Assembly (NCBI RefSeq): GCF_004343255.1
Contig: NZ_SMDD01000001.1
Coordinates: forward strand, 1,071,284 to 1,135,283
DNA: 64,000 nt
Direction: 5' to 3'
From: Laceyella sacchari
GTDB taxonomy: Bacteria > Bacillota > Bacilli > Thermoactinomycetales > Thermoactinomycetaceae
How positions within the stretch are numbered: position 1 is the stretch's first letter; every line of letters begins with the position of its first letter. Position numbers and translations under genes: made by a program. Below the pieces are notes generated by a model. The model was given only the letters and a program-made list of their open reading frames with translations, ran no database searches and was not told where the DNA came from. Shown here piece by piece: positions 24,530 to 33,648 of the stretch.

Positions 24530-25432
24530 ATGACGTTGAGCGATAAACAAGTGGTGGAAGTGGCCCGGCGGCATGGCCTGATGGTGAGAGAAGACGCATT
24601 GACACGGAATGAGTCCGGCCTTGACTTTTCCGTCGTGTTTGCCGTGGACGAGCAAGGAGAACAATGGGTTTTGCGTCTGCCGAGGCGCCCTGATGTGGTT
24701 CCGACCGCCAGGAAAGAAAAGGCGATTCTCGATTTCTTGGATGGGAAGATTCCGGTGCAAACGCCACAATGGACAGTTTTTTCCGATGAATTGATCGCTT
24801 ACAAGCGTCTCGCAGGCGTACCTGCCGCAACGATTGATCCAGAAGCAAAAGCGTATGTGTGGGAGATCGATGAGCATAATGTGCCAGACATCTTTTATGA
24901 AACCTTGGGCCGGGCCATGGCTGCCTTGCATCGCACCAATCCTGACCAGGCCAGACAAGCTGGCTTGACCGTGCATGCTGCAGGGGAACTGCGAGAGGCG
25001 ATGCGACAGAGGATGGAGAAAGTCAAGGTGCATTTCGGTGTAAGCCAACCCCTTTGGGACCGTTGGCAGAAATGGTTGGCCAATGATGTGCTTTGGCCGA
25101 AACAGACTGAATTGATCCATGGCGATTTGCATGTCGGACACATTTTAGTTGACAGAGAAGCCCGTGTTACGGGAATCATCGATTGGACGGAAGCGCGCGT
25201 TGACGATCCGGCCAATGATTTTGTCGTCCATCTTTCACTCTTTGGAGAGGGTGGGCTACAAAAATTGATTGATGCGTATCAAAAAAACGGTGGAGTGGTT
25301 TGGCCAACGATGGTTGAGCATATTATCGAATTGCAAGCAGCCTATCCTGTCGCTATTGCTGAATTCGCAATGAAATCCGGGTTGGCAGAGTATGAAACCA
25401 TGGCTAAGCAAACACTCGGCGTGGAAACATAG
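24530..25432 (+). CDS. mph: Macrolide 2'-phosphotransferase
   Basis: 300 residues, the usual Mph length (about 300). It begins MTLSDKQVVEVARRHGL; the N-lobe has WVLRLPRRPDV with the nucleotide-contacting Lys/Arg strand, then IHGDLHVGHILVD with His in place of the final Asn of HGDxxxxN, as in known Mph enzymes, and TGIIDWTEARVDDPANDFV. Mph enzymes use GTP to phosphorylate the desosamine 2'-OH of macrolides. Upstream in-frame sequence back to 24380 is rejected as coding because it includes the leader terminator; GGAAGGG lies 7 nt before ATG 24530. Confidence 0.9.
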   Translation: MTLSDKQVVEVARRHGLMVREDALTRNESGLDFSVVFAVDEQGEQWVLRLPRRPDVVPTARKEKAILDFLDGKIPVQTPQWTVFSDELIAYKRLAGVPAATIDPEAKAYVWEIDEHNVPDIFYETLGRAMAALHRTNPDQARQAGLTVHAAGELREAMRQRMEKVKVHFGVSQPLWDRWQKWLANDVLWPKQTELIHGDLHVGHILVDREARVTGIIDWTEARVDDPANDFVVHLSLFGEGGLQKLIDAYQKNGGVVWPTMVEHIIELQAAYPVAIAEFAMKSGLAEYETMAKQTLGVET

Positions 25433-25453
25433 AGGCTCGTGTGTTGTGTGAAT

Positions 25454-25484
25454 GAAGGTTTGGGTACTTACTGCCCAAGCCTTC
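25454..25484 (+). terminator. Hairpin downstream of mph
   Basis: GAAGGTTTGGG pairs with CCCAAGCCTTC with one wobble; no T run follows, so this may be a weak terminator or mRNA-stabilising stem. Confidence 0.5.
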
Positions 25485-25567
25485 GCAAAATAAAATGATG
25501 ATGCAAAATGGCAAAACTCAAAACGAAAATAAATTAGTGTGCTTTGATCTTACATAGGGGGTAGAAC

Positions 25568-25750
25568 ATGGAGATGAAAAAACGGCTTGGTATACATATT
25601 GAGGGTTGTATTTATGCTGTAGATGAACATGTTGACATTGATCATGATGAATTTTTGGATAAGTTTATTGACTTTGTAGAGGCAAATGGGTGGATGTTTG
25701 GTGGAGGAACATATCAAGTCGATGAGGAAGGGGAGGCAGTAGATAATTAG
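25568..25750 (+). CDS. Small conserved acidic protein (60 aa)
   Basis: It starts MEMKKRLGIHIEGCIYAVDE, with AGGGGGTAG 4-6 nt upstream, and contains DHDEFLDKFIDFVEANGWMF followed by GGGTYQVDEEGE. An alpha/beta arrangement without signal peptide; small Bacillus hypothetical proteins of this type are common. A terminator follows 14 nt after the stop. Function unknown. Confidence 0.75.
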   Translation: MEMKKRLGIHIEGCIYAVDEHVDIDHDEFLDKFIDFVEANGWMFGGGTYQVDEEGEAVDN

Positions 25751-25764
25751 ATAGATGTTATGTA

Positions 25765-25794
25765 GAGGAGGGAAGAAAAGCTCTCCTTTCTTTT
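25765..25794 (+). terminator. Intrinsic terminator
   Basis: AGGAGGG (25766-25772) pairs with CTCTCCT (25781-25787), followed by TTCTTTT. Confidence 0.75.
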
Positions 25795-25951
25795 ATCTGT
25801 AAATTGGATTTTTCAGTCAAGTTGCACACTTGGTTCCTCTCATTCAGGTATAATAAAAAAGACCAAGGGAGCCAATTTAAACATAGTTGATTCTCTGCAT
25901 TCATGAAATATCCAGCTGTAATAAAGTTATCTAAATTTGGGAGGTGTATAT

Positions 25952-26008
25952 ATGAGCAAAACGGGAACACATGGTGCAGCTTCCTTCGGTTTGGCTTGTT
26001 TTGATTGA
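25952..26008 (+). CDS. Possible 18-residue peptide ORF, tentative
   Basis: The frame MSKTGTHGAASFGLACFD has a strong site (GGGAGG, 7-8 nt before ATG). It could be a leader peptide, a truncated small protein or a signalling peptide. It lies about 230 bp before the erythromycin-esterase-like gene. The remaining sequence to 26233 holds no other recognisable feature except AT-rich DNA. Confidence 0.3.
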   Translation: MSKTGTHGAASFGLACFD

Positions 26009-26233
26009 GGATTCTTTTCTAATCACTCACAGTAGCTGTTTTCTTTTTACACTCCTCAGCTTCATTTATTTCTTTTATATCCTTTTATGTTTAAGTGAAA
26101 CCAGGTTGTCGCTTTCTTTTCATGGACATGGCAACTCATATAAAATAAAAATGATCGCAGTTGATATAAAATTCTGTTGATTCCTTCTCGGTCGTTTGTG
26201 TCAAAGTTGCTAACAGCCAAAGGAGTTGTGGCG

Positions 26234-27526
26234 ATGAAGAATGAACAAAGCTTGTACGAGCATTGGGAAACGTGGCTGAGAGCCCATGCACACCCTATAA
26301 AACAATTAGAGACAAGTCACGATGATGACTATCGGGATCTTACTTTTTTGAAAGATGTTTTAAAAGGGAAACGGATAGTCATGCTGGGGGAAAGTTCGCA
26401 TGGAGCCAGTGAATTTATTTCTTCCAGAGTGAGACTGGTTCAATATTTGTATGAAGAACTGGGCTATGAAGTAATCGCCTTTGAATCAGGCTTGGGGGAA
26501 ACCCATGTCGCCAACCTGCAAGCCAGTGAGCGCCTTCCTGAAGATACCATGAGAAGTGCTGTGATCAGCGTCTGGCATACGCAAGAGATGATTCCCTTGT
26601 TTGAATTTGTGCGGCAGTCTAAACAGAACAAGGTTCCGCTGAGATTGTCCGGCATGGACATGCAACCTACGGGGAGTTATCACCATTTCATACGACGTTG
26701 GTTTGAGCAGGTGAAACCAATCGTAGCGGAACAAGCGGAGCAGTTGGAACAGCAATTTGCCGCAAGCTTCTACCTAAAGGATATCGAAGCATACCAGAAG
26801 GAGAAAGTCCAAATGCGTGCCGGATATGAAGCCTTGATTCAGTTTGTAGAAGCGAATCGGTCGGCACTAGCTAACATATATCCAGAAGATCCAAATTTGA
26901 TTTCTGTCACGTTGCACGTGTTAAACGGCCGCATCCAAACCGTTGAGCATTTTTTGGAAAAAGCGGTGCTCGGCAATAAATACGCAGCGGAAAACAACCA
27001 TAATCAGGCTCAAAAATACTATGATGAAATTACCGCCATGCGCGACCAGCGAATGGCTGAAGAGCTTGTATGGGTTGCTGAAACATTGTATCCCGATAAA
27101 AAAATCATCGTTTGGTCACATAATTATCATATACGGAAAGAAAATGAGGCCGTTAAAAATGCGCGTTCGCCATTGCCGACAATGGGTGGGTTATTGCCTA
27201 ACTCCTTAAAACAAACTAGTTATGTTATCGGTCTATATATGAATCGCGGTGTATCCGCGTTTGTTGATCATCAACCTGCTCCGGTGCGCTATCCGCACCC
27301 GGAAGGCAGTATGGAATGGATTTTGGGCAAAGCGGGAGCAGCAAACATATTTGTCGATCTGGCTGGCCAAAAGTGCGATCGTGTAACTTCTTGGATGTTC
27401 ATGGAACGTCAAGCATTGGATTGGGGGACTTGGGAAGAACGATTCATCCCCCGTTCGCAGTATGATGGCATTTTGTTCATTGATGAAGTGCATATGCCAG
27501 ATTATCTTGATGAGAAGGATGGATAA
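26234..27526 (+). CDS. Erythromycin-esterase-like protein
   Basis: 430 residues. The family signature runs GKRIVMLGESSHGASEFISS with the active-site Glu and His, FESGLGETHVANLQ, LRLSGMDMQPTGSY, and KKIIVWSHNYHIRKE with another conserved His. In Ere enzymes these residues hydrolyse the macrolactone ring; relatives have unknown substrates. AAAGGAG lies 8 nt before ATG 26234, and the 19 upstream codons have no site. It stands about 0.8 kb after a macrolide phosphotransferase, so a second macrolide-inactivating activity is plausible but not proven. Confidence 0.85.
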   Translation: MKNEQSLYEHWETWLRAHAHPIKQLETSHDDDYRDLTFLKDVLKGKRIVMLGESSHGASEFISSRVRLVQYLYEELGYEVIAFESGLGETHVANLQASERLPEDTMRSAVISVWHTQEMIPLFEFVRQSKQNKVPLRLSGMDMQPTGSYHHFIRRWFEQVKPIVAEQAEQLEQQFAASFYLKDIEAYQKEKVQMRAGYEALIQFVEANRSALANIYPEDPNLISVTLHVLNGRIQTVEHFLEKAVLGNKYAAENNHNQAQKYYDEITAMRDQRMAEELVWVAETLYPDKKIIVWSHNYHIRKENEAVKNARSPLPTMGGLLPNSLKQTSYVIGLYMNRGVSAFVDHQPAPVRYPHPEGSMEWILGKAGAANIFVDLAGQKCDRVTSWMFMERQALDWGTWEERFIPRSQYDGILFIDEVHMPDYLDEKDG

Positions 27527-27568
27527 CTTTTCCGCTTTCAAGCGATAGGATCGGCTGGCATATGAACA

Positions 27569-27602
27569 AAGGCTTGGGCGCCGATACGACGCTCAAGCCT
27601 TC
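27569..27602. terminator. Bidirectional terminator
   Basis: AAGGCTTGGGCG pairs with CGCTCAAGCCTT with one wobble; it lies between convergent ere-like and spo0M genes. Confidence 0.75.
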
Positions 27603-27610
27603 TTGATTGT

Positions 27611-28540
27611 TTAATCCTCTTCTTCGTCGCCAAAGAAATCTAATAAGCTGTCCTCATCATCGTCGTCATCATCGTCATCATCATCTTCAAAGAAGTCCTC
27701 GACGATATCCTCAACAGCTTCTTCCAGCAATTCCATAGCGATAAGCCCAATCGCGAAGGCGCCGATCGCACCCGGCAAGCCCGAGATCTTGTGGCGGAAT
27801 TGGGCTTTATCAGCGTGGTATAGACTCGGATTATTCACCATTTCAAGCAGAACTTGTTGCAGATAGTCAATCAAGGCGTTTTGGTCATCGAGCAGTTGAT
27901 TGTCCAACCAAAGTTCTCGTTTAACCTCTTTTTCTCCAAAGAACGTGCGCAAGTCCACCTCTAAGAGCAGATGAATACCTGTCTCTGCTATCGCGGCCAC
28001 AAATTCCACTTCTTCTACTTCTTTAACGAGCATCGAGGTGGGAGCCAGTTCAAACTCCTGCATGTGCCCGTCAAACGAACGAGAGTCGTGTTTTTCGCGG
28101 AAGCCAAGACGATCGAACGCATACAGGATGTTTTGCAAGCGATCGGGAGGCAAGATGTCAATCGGATCACGGTCGGTCGAATCCACTCCGGCCGCGATGT
28201 CTAAATGCGTGATGAAATAATAAGATACTGAATTGCAGGACAGCAACAGATTTTGCGGCAATTGATAAGAAAATGAATAGGTTTTTTTCTCTGATGGCTG
28301 GATTTTAAACGATTCAGGGAACGGAAACCGGTTGATTAACACGGTTTGTATATGTTCTCCCGCGCGCACACTCATCATGAAATCGACATCGATTTTGTTG
28401 ATTTCTTGTTCAACCGTGCCGCCTGTAATGACTAATTGACCATTGATTTGCTCTCCTAGTTTGTACTGGTGTTGATCAAGGATGAGATCGACTTGGGCGG
28501 AACCTTTGCCCAACTTAGCCATAAATTTTTTAAATACCAT
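27611..28540 (-). CDS. spo0M: Sporulation-control protein Spo0M with acidic C-terminal tail
   Basis: 309 residues. The arrestin-like Spo0M domain starts FMAKLGKGSAQVDLILDQHQ and continues with INGQLVITGGTVEQEINKID, typical of the family, which modulates Spo0A-dependent sporulation. After about residue 250 the protein extends into a hydrophobic helix (GAIGAFAIGLIAMELLEEAV) and a tail with ten consecutive Asp, encoded by GAT/GAC repeats, ending DFFGDEEED. B. subtilis Spo0M is shorter (about 260), so the tail is an extension. AAGGAGG is 12 nt before the ATG, slightly long. It is a single gene with a convergent terminator. Confidence 0.88.
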   Translation of the reverse strand: MVFKKFMAKLGKGSAQVDLILDQHQYKLGEQINGQLVITGGTVEQEINKIDVDFMMSVRAGEHIQTVLINRFPFPESFKIQPSEKKTYSFSYQLPQNLLLSCNSVSYYFITHLDIAAGVDSTDRDPIDILPPDRLQNILYAFDRLGFREKHDSRSFDGHMQEFELAPTSMLVKEVEEVEFVAAIAETGIHLLLEVDLRTFFGEKEVKRELWLDNQLLDDQNALIDYLQQVLLEMVNNPSLYHADKAQFRHKISGLPGAIGAFAIGLIAMELLEEAVEDIVEDFFEDDDDDDDDDDEDSLLDFFGDEEED

Positions 28541-28920
28541 TTACTGAAAAAGCCTCCTTAAGCATCATGTACTTTCAAGTATATTATAAGGATAAACTGG
28601 ATGGCAAATATGTCCAAAATGTAAAAGTAGGATCATATCTTTGTGAAAGTGAGTGGCATATCAGATCCGTTGCGATGTGTGAAGCAACCATATTCGGTAA
28701 ACAAAAATGAATGAAATGAGGTTCTAGCACAAGTAAACACATGGTTATATCCCTATTATGAATGATTATTTATGGTTTTTGCTCTTTGAGACGCCGACTT
28801 TTATTTGATAAAGTAAAGAAAGTCATCTTTGCTAGGAGAGAGGCGTTTCCTGTGAGATGAAAGGTTTTTCCGTTTTTTGATATATTGAAATAACCTAATT
28901 TGAGTTAACAGGAGGAATCT
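28541..28920. other. Divergent intergenic region between spo0M and the CBS/CorC gene
   Basis: 380 bp without coding signals on either strand. It must hold promoters in both directions; a TATAAT hexamer on the minus strand near 28585 could serve spo0M. No riboswitch or repeat was recognised. Confidence 0.4.
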
Positions 28921-30243
28921 GTGTTGGAAGGCGTCATAGGTCATGCCTTTAACATTTTGCTTGTGATCTTTTTGGTCTTATTGAACGGTTTTTTTGTCGC
29001 CGCGGAATTTGCAATTGTGAAAGTAAGGGCGACACGGATCGCACAGATTGAAGGGCGCAGAGGGAAAGCCGCCCGAAAGGTGCTGGGAGAGCTGGATGCT
29101 TACTTGTCTGCGACACAATTGGGAATCACCTTGGCATCACTTGGACTGGGGTGGGTAGGGGAGCCGGCTATCGCCAAAATGATTGAACCGGTGCTCGTTT
29201 ATTTCGGTTTGCCCCAGTGGGCGATCCATACTATCGCATTTGCCATCGGCTTTTCAGTGATTACCTTTTTGCACATCGTCTTGGGGGAGATGGCTCCTAA
29301 ATCGTTGGCCATTCGGAAGGCGGAAGAAACGACTCTATGGACCGCCGCGCCCCTCAACTGGTTTTATGTCTTGTTTCGGCCGTTTATTTATGTGCTGAAT
29401 GGTGCGGCTAATCTCACTTTGAAGCTTTTCGGGGTAGAATTGAATGAATCGCAACAGGCCCACACAGAGGAAGAGATCCGCATGCTCATCGCTCAAAGCC
29501 ATAAGAGCGGCATGATCGACCAAGTGGAATTGACTCTGTTCGACAATGTGTTTGATTTTACAGAACGGGTAGCGCGGGAAGTGATGGTACCCCGAGTAAA
29601 AATGACTTGTCTGTATGAAGGTCGACCGTTTGAAGAGAATTTCCACATCATCAAAAACACCAATCACACCCGGTTTCCGCTGTGTGGACGTGATAAGGAT
29701 GACATCAAAGGGATCATCCACATTCGGGACGTCTACCAAGTGATGACTGAAGGGGGCACGCCTGATTTGTCGAGCATGGTCAGACCCTTCATTGTCGTAC
29801 CGGAATCGATGGAAGTGAAAGATATCCTGAAAAACCTGCAAAAAAGAAAAATGGAGATGGCGATTGTCGTCGATGAATTCGGCGGAACGTCTGGTTTGGT
29901 GACCACCGAAGACATCATTGAAGAGATTTTCGGCGAAATTCAAGATGAGTTTGATGACGAGAAACCAGCGATCCAAGAAGAGGCCGAAGGGACATCGATT
30001 GACTCGGGATTGTTGATTGAAGATGTCAATGACCATTTCGCTTTGAACATCGATGACGAAGACAACGACACGATCGGCGGCTGGCTTTTTTCCCAATTGC
30101 AAAAAGTGCCACAAATCGGTGATCAAGTAACCTTTGGCGACTGGGAGTTTACCGTGCTTGAGATGGATGAGTTGAGAATTTCGCGCATTCTCGTGAAGAA
30201 AAAGGAGTCATTGCCATTGCCGGCGACAGAACTAGATGATTAA
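28921..30243 (+). CDS. CNNM/CBS/CorC transporter-associated membrane protein (HlyC/CorC family)
   Basis: 440 residues, GTG start with GGAGG 5 nt upstream. CNNM membrane domain (about 1-200: FVAAEFAIVKVRATRI, ITLASLGLGWVGEPAI, LGEMAPKSLAIRK), two CBS domains (about 210-340: EVMVPRVKMTCL, MAIVVDEFGGTSGLVTTEDI) and a C-terminal CorC_HlyC domain (DNDTIGGWLFSQLQ). The family exports Mg2+ or other divalent ions, or controls their resistance (MpfA). It is transcribed alone and ended by a terminator at 30250. Confidence 0.92.
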   Translation: MLEGVIGHAFNILLVIFLVLLNGFFVAAEFAIVKVRATRIAQIEGRRGKAARKVLGELDAYLSATQLGITLASLGLGWVGEPAIAKMIEPVLVYFGLPQWAIHTIAFAIGFSVITFLHIVLGEMAPKSLAIRKAEETTLWTAAPLNWFYVLFRPFIYVLNGAANLTLKLFGVELNESQQAHTEEEIRMLIAQSHKSGMIDQVELTLFDNVFDFTERVAREVMVPRVKMTCLYEGRPFEENFHIIKNTNHTRFPLCGRDKDDIKGIIHIRDVYQVMTEGGTPDLSSMVRPFIVVPESMEVKDILKNLQKRKMEMAIVVDEFGGTSGLVTTEDIIEEIFGEIQDEFDDEKPAIQEEAEGTSIDSGLLIEDVNDHFALNIDDEDNDTIGGWLFSQLQKVPQIGDQVTFGDWEFTVLEMDELRISRILVKKKESLPLPATELDD

Positions 30244-30249
30244 TCTAAC

Positions 30250-30279
30250 AACCGGGAGCTTTATAGCTTCCGGTTTTTC
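30250..30279 (+). terminator. Intrinsic terminator of the CorC-family gene
   Basis: AACCGGGAGCT / AGCTTCCGGTT with a 4-nt loop and TTTTTC tail. Confidence 0.85.
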
Positions 30280-30417
30280 TTATGGGTTAAATTGAGGAAG
30301 ATACATGTTACGTGATGCAATAGATCGAGACGAGTCAAGCGGATTAAATGAAATCACTATTATTCCTTCTTCCATATTTTTAATATCACAAAAAGTCGTT
30401 AAATGACAGTCAACGTG

Positions 30418-30450
30418 AACAACCAACTCTCTTAACAAGAGTTGGTTGTT
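30418..30450. terminator. Hairpin downstream of the racemase-like gene
   Basis: Perfect 13-bp stem AACAACCAACTCT / AGAGTTGGTTGTT with a 7-nt loop, 12 bp beyond the end of the minus-strand gene at 30463. Confidence 0.75.
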
Positions 30451-30462
30451 TGAGATGTGATT

Positions 30463-31152
30463 CTAATTTAATGCTTTATCTAAAGTTGCTTGCGCAAGAA
30501 TGAGAGAAGAATCCAACAAGGGAAGGGGGCTGTTTTCTGAGTTGATGAGCATCGGAATTTCGGTGCAACCCAAAATGACGGCTTCGGCGCCTTTTTCTTT
30601 AAGTTCATGGATTAGTTTCAGATAGGCTGTTTTTGATTCTTCCTTAATGATTCCTTTAAACAGTTCATTCTCCAACACCTGATGAACCATTTCTTTTTGA
30701 GGCTCATCAGGAACAATACATTCAATCTGATAGTTAGACAAGCGGTCAGGGTAAAAGCTTGCGTTCATCGTTGCCAGCGTTCCAAGCAAAGAAACTTTCT
30801 TATATCCTTTTGCCTGCGCTGCTTCAGCTACCGTATCCGCGATGTGAATGAGAGGCAAGGAGACTCTTTTGACGATATCATCGAATAAGACATGCGGCAT
30901 GTTTGCTGAAATCACGGCAAAATCGGCCCCGGCTTTTTCCAATTGGTTGATTCCGGAGGCGAGATATTGGGCGCAATATTCCCAATCCCCTTGTTTAAAG
31001 GCGTTGAAGAAATGCTGAAATCTTACACTGAATATGACTATCTCGGGATACCCGTTATCGCCGTGTTGAGCAATGTATAGCCTGGTTAACGAATTGTAAA
31101 ATAATGTAGTCGATTCGGCAGTAAGTCCTCCTAATATTCCAATTCGTTTCAT
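30463..31152 (-). CDS. Aspartate/glutamate racemase-fold protein lacking the first catalytic Cys
   Basis: 229 residues starting MKRIGILGGLTAESTTLFYN, typical of the Asp/Glu racemase family. AAAGGAGG lies 9 nt before the ATG; the longer frame upstream has no site. The second catalytic Cys is present (LGCTEIP, Cys196). At the first position the usual C/T-N-T-x-H motif reads S-A-N-M-P-H (Ala83), so both Cys and Thr are lost. Some relatives work with a Thr there, but Ala cannot act as acid/base. The protein may be an altered racemase/lyase or inactive. Confidence 0.85.
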   Translation of the reverse strand: MKRIGILGGLTAESTTLFYNSLTRLYIAQHGDNGYPEIVIFSVRFQHFFNAFKQGDWEYCAQYLASGINQLEKAGADFAVISANMPHVLFDDIVKRVSLPLIHIADTVAEAAQAKGYKKVSLLGTLATMNASFYPDRLSNYQIECIVPDEPQKEMVHQVLENELFKGIIKEESKTAYLKLIHELKEKGAEAVILGCTEIPMLINSENSPLPLLDSSLILAQATLDKALN

Positions 31153-31265
31153 GTCTCGTGCCCTCCTTTGTAAGAAAATTAATATTAGTATACCAAATGG
31201 GTATGCGCGAAGGTAGCTAACATGCACTGTGTACGGGGAGTTGTATTTATAAAAAGAATGGATGA

Positions 31266-31316
31266 TTGACACCGATAGGTACATATCATAGAATCACAAA
31301 TGATTAGTCGTCTAAT
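31266..31316 (+). promoter_or_regulatory. marR promoter and candidate MarR operator
   Basis: TTGACA (31266-31271), 17 bp, TAGAAT (31289-31294): an almost perfect sigma-A promoter. The inverted repeat ATTAG-TCGT-CTAAT (31303-31316) covers the start of transcription, just ahead of the ribosome binding site, and is a likely autoregulatory site. Confidence 0.75.
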
Positions 31317-31333
31317 TAATAGGAGGCTACACA

Positions 31334-31780
31334 ATGGATTTCAATTATTCCGACGCTTTGACCCATTTGATGGGGCATGTGATAAAGCTTCACCGACAAA
31401 GCGTCGATCTGCTGATCCAAGAACATGATGTGTATCCTGGCCAACCTCCACTTTTGTTGAGACTGGCGGAACAGGATGGGCAGTCGCAAAAGGAACTGGC
31501 GAACAAATTGCAAGTAACGCCGGCGACGCTGACGGTGATGGTAAACCGCATGCAACGAACGGGGTTGGTGATACGAAAGCCTGATCCTGTCGATCAAAGG
31601 GTGTCCCGGGTTTTTCTCACCGCTAAGGGACACCAGGCGATTGATGCGGTGAAAGAGGCGCTCCAACGAATTGAGTGTAAATGCTTGGAGAATTTCAGTT
31701 TGGAAGAGAAATTGTTGTTCCGGCGATTGTTGTGGCAAATGCATGAGAACTTGCAAGCGTTCAAGCGCGAAAATACTTAG
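31334..31780 (+). CDS. MarR-family transcriptional regulator
   Basis: 148 residues, winged helix: QKELANKLQVTPATLTVMVN is the helix-turn-helix and RMQRTGLVIRKPDPVDQRVS the wing with the DxR signature. TAGGAGG lies 7 nt before the ATG. It is followed within 90 bp by a Bcr/CflA efflux gene in the same direction, the usual MarR-pump pairing, and carries its own operator-like palindrome. Confidence 0.92.
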   Translation: MDFNYSDALTHLMGHVIKLHRQSVDLLIQEHDVYPGQPPLLLRLAEQDGQSQKELANKLQVTPATLTVMVNRMQRTGLVIRKPDPVDQRVSRVFLTAKGHQAIDAVKEALQRIECKCLENFSLEEKLLFRRLLWQMHENLQAFKRENT

Positions 31781-31866
31781 TCGACTTATCGAATGGGCGG
31801 GTGATCGTCCACATCCATGCTCATCTGATGATCGATTACTCATTTGAAGAAAGGATGGAAGCGGTA

Positions 31867-33117
31867 ATGAACAAACTCAGCCATGGATTAGATTTAGATT
31901 CTACGCCACAGCGACAAGAACGGTCGCGCATATTATGGATGGCTCTCATTCTGGGTTCGTTGTCCGCGTTTGGTCCCTTGTCGTTAGACATGTATTTGCC
32001 AGCATTGCCAGCACTGTCTGCTGACTTGCATACCAGTGCGTCGATGGGCCAACTCAGTCTGACAGCTTGCCTCTTGGGGCTTTCATTGGGCCAGCTGTTG
32101 GCAGGGCCGCTCAGTGACATACGAGGACGCCGATTGCCCCTCCTTGCCGGATTGATTACTTATGCGATCGCTTCGTTATTATGCGCAGTGGCCCCCTCCA
32201 TAGAAGCACTTATTCTATTGCGATTTGTTCAAGGCTTGGCGGGGGCTTTCGGTATCGTTATCTCCCGAGCTATCGTTAAGGATCTGTACTCGGGATCAGA
32301 ATTGACTAAGTTTTACTCCCTTTTGATGTTGGTCAATGGGGTAGCCCCGATCATGGCTCCCATTTTTGGTGGACAGTTGATGCGGGTGACCTCATGGCCG
32401 GGAGTGTTCATTGCCCTTAGTTTGATCGGAGCGATCATGTTGGTCGCAGTCTTGGCCGGGCTACCTGAAACGCTACCAACCGAGCGTCGTTCCAAAGGCG
32501 GGATCCGAAACACCCTGTCCACTTTTCATCATCTCATCAAAGACCGGTCGTTTATTGGATATGCGCTGGCCCAAGGACTGGTGGTTGCAGCCATGTTTGC
32601 TTATATTTCCGGTTCGCCGTTTGTTCTACAAGGCATTTACGGTGTTTCTCCGCAAATGTTTAGTTTGTTTTTCGCCATCAATGGTCTGGGGATTATTATC
32701 GCCAGCCAGGTTACCGGCAGATTGGCGGGTCGGATTGCTGAAGGCAAACTGTTTGTCAGCGGCCTCATCCTCGCCGCGATGGGCGGGATCACCCTGTTGC
32801 TTATGATTTTGATGAAAGCCGGACTGTACGCCATTTTGCCGCCCTTGTTTATCGTCGTATCCAGCGTGGGGATCGTCACCACCACCGGCTTTGCCCTCGC
32901 CATGCAAAACCAAGGGCAAGCAGCGGGAAGTGCCTCAGCATTGCTTGGGGTGTTGTCTTTCATCTCCGGCGGCCTCGTGGCTCCTCTGGTCGGTCTCGGT
33001 GGGGGAGATTCTGCCATCCCGATGGGGGTGGTTATCGCAGTAGCGGACATCGGTTCCGTCCTATGCTATTTCTTTCTCATCCGCCGCAATCGTTCATCGA
33101 TATCCAATGAAAAATAG
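31867..33117 (+). CDS. Bcr/CflA-type multidrug efflux MFS transporter
   Basis: 416 residues, 12 membrane helices. The family signature GPLSLDMYLPALPALSADL lies in TM1 and LLAGPLSDIRGRRLPLL is the A-like loop 2-3 motif. Bcr/CflA pumps export bicyclomycin, sulphonamides, chloramphenicol or cysteine by proton antiport. The ATG at 31867 is chosen (AAAGGA 10 nt upstream); earlier in-frame starts are hydrophilic and lack a site. Probably an operon with marR. Confidence 0.9.
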   Translation: MNKLSHGLDLDSTPQRQERSRILWMALILGSLSAFGPLSLDMYLPALPALSADLHTSASMGQLSLTACLLGLSLGQLLAGPLSDIRGRRLPLLAGLITYAIASLLCAVAPSIEALILLRFVQGLAGAFGIVISRAIVKDLYSGSELTKFYSLLMLVNGVAPIMAPIFGGQLMRVTSWPGVFIALSLIGAIMLVAVLAGLPETLPTERRSKGGIRNTLSTFHHLIKDRSFIGYALAQGLVVAAMFAYISGSPFVLQGIYGVSPQMFSLFFAINGLGIIIASQVTGRLAGRIAEGKLFVSGLILAAMGGITLLLMILMKAGLYAILPPLFIVVSSVGIVTTTGFALAMQNQGQAAGSASALLGVLSFISGGLVAPLVGLGGGDSAIPMGVVIAVADIGSVLCYFFLIRRNRSSISNEK

Positions 33118-33370
33118 AATGGGAGTATCAGCTGGTTCTTTCCCTCTGTCTCCGAATACCATGGGGAAGGAGGGAAGCATCAGGCATAGACAAAGACCAT
33201 CCATAAAGAAATATTTTCCCCTCCAGCAAATAGAAGACGCCATCCCTGCCAGGCCAAAAATGGATAAATCCCTTGATCTTGCGGGCTGGTGGATTTAGAC
33301 CAGCACTATACATTTATAAAATACTAATATAAACTTGTTTGTTGCACAAACATCCTGAAAGTCGTTTTCT

Positions 33371-33407
33371 CCCTTGGTACAAGGAAAAGCAACCAAGGGG
33401 GTTTTTT
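33371..33407 (+). terminator. Intrinsic terminator
   Basis: CCCTTGGT pairs with ACCAAGGG across a 13-nt loop, followed by GGTTTTTT. Confidence 0.85.
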
Positions 33408-33648
33408 GATGATCAACTGAAGGAAACTGTTCAGTAGAAAATTCCTTGAAGATTGACTTGTTGTTTTGTTTACTTCAGAGTGAAACAATAACCGGTTGGC
33501 AAATTCCGTATTCATTTATGTCATTTGTCCCATACATGTCCTGTTTTGGTTGAATGTGATGGTTGGCGTGTGTTCATAAGGAGGCTAATAAAAACGATGA
33601 GGATTTTTATGATTTTCCTCATTGTGCCAAAATCTGTTTTTTGACCTG

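Noticed and set aside
29335-30126. 263-codon minus-strand frame
   Set aside because: Antisense of the CorC/HlyC-family gene, whose translation is clearly real.
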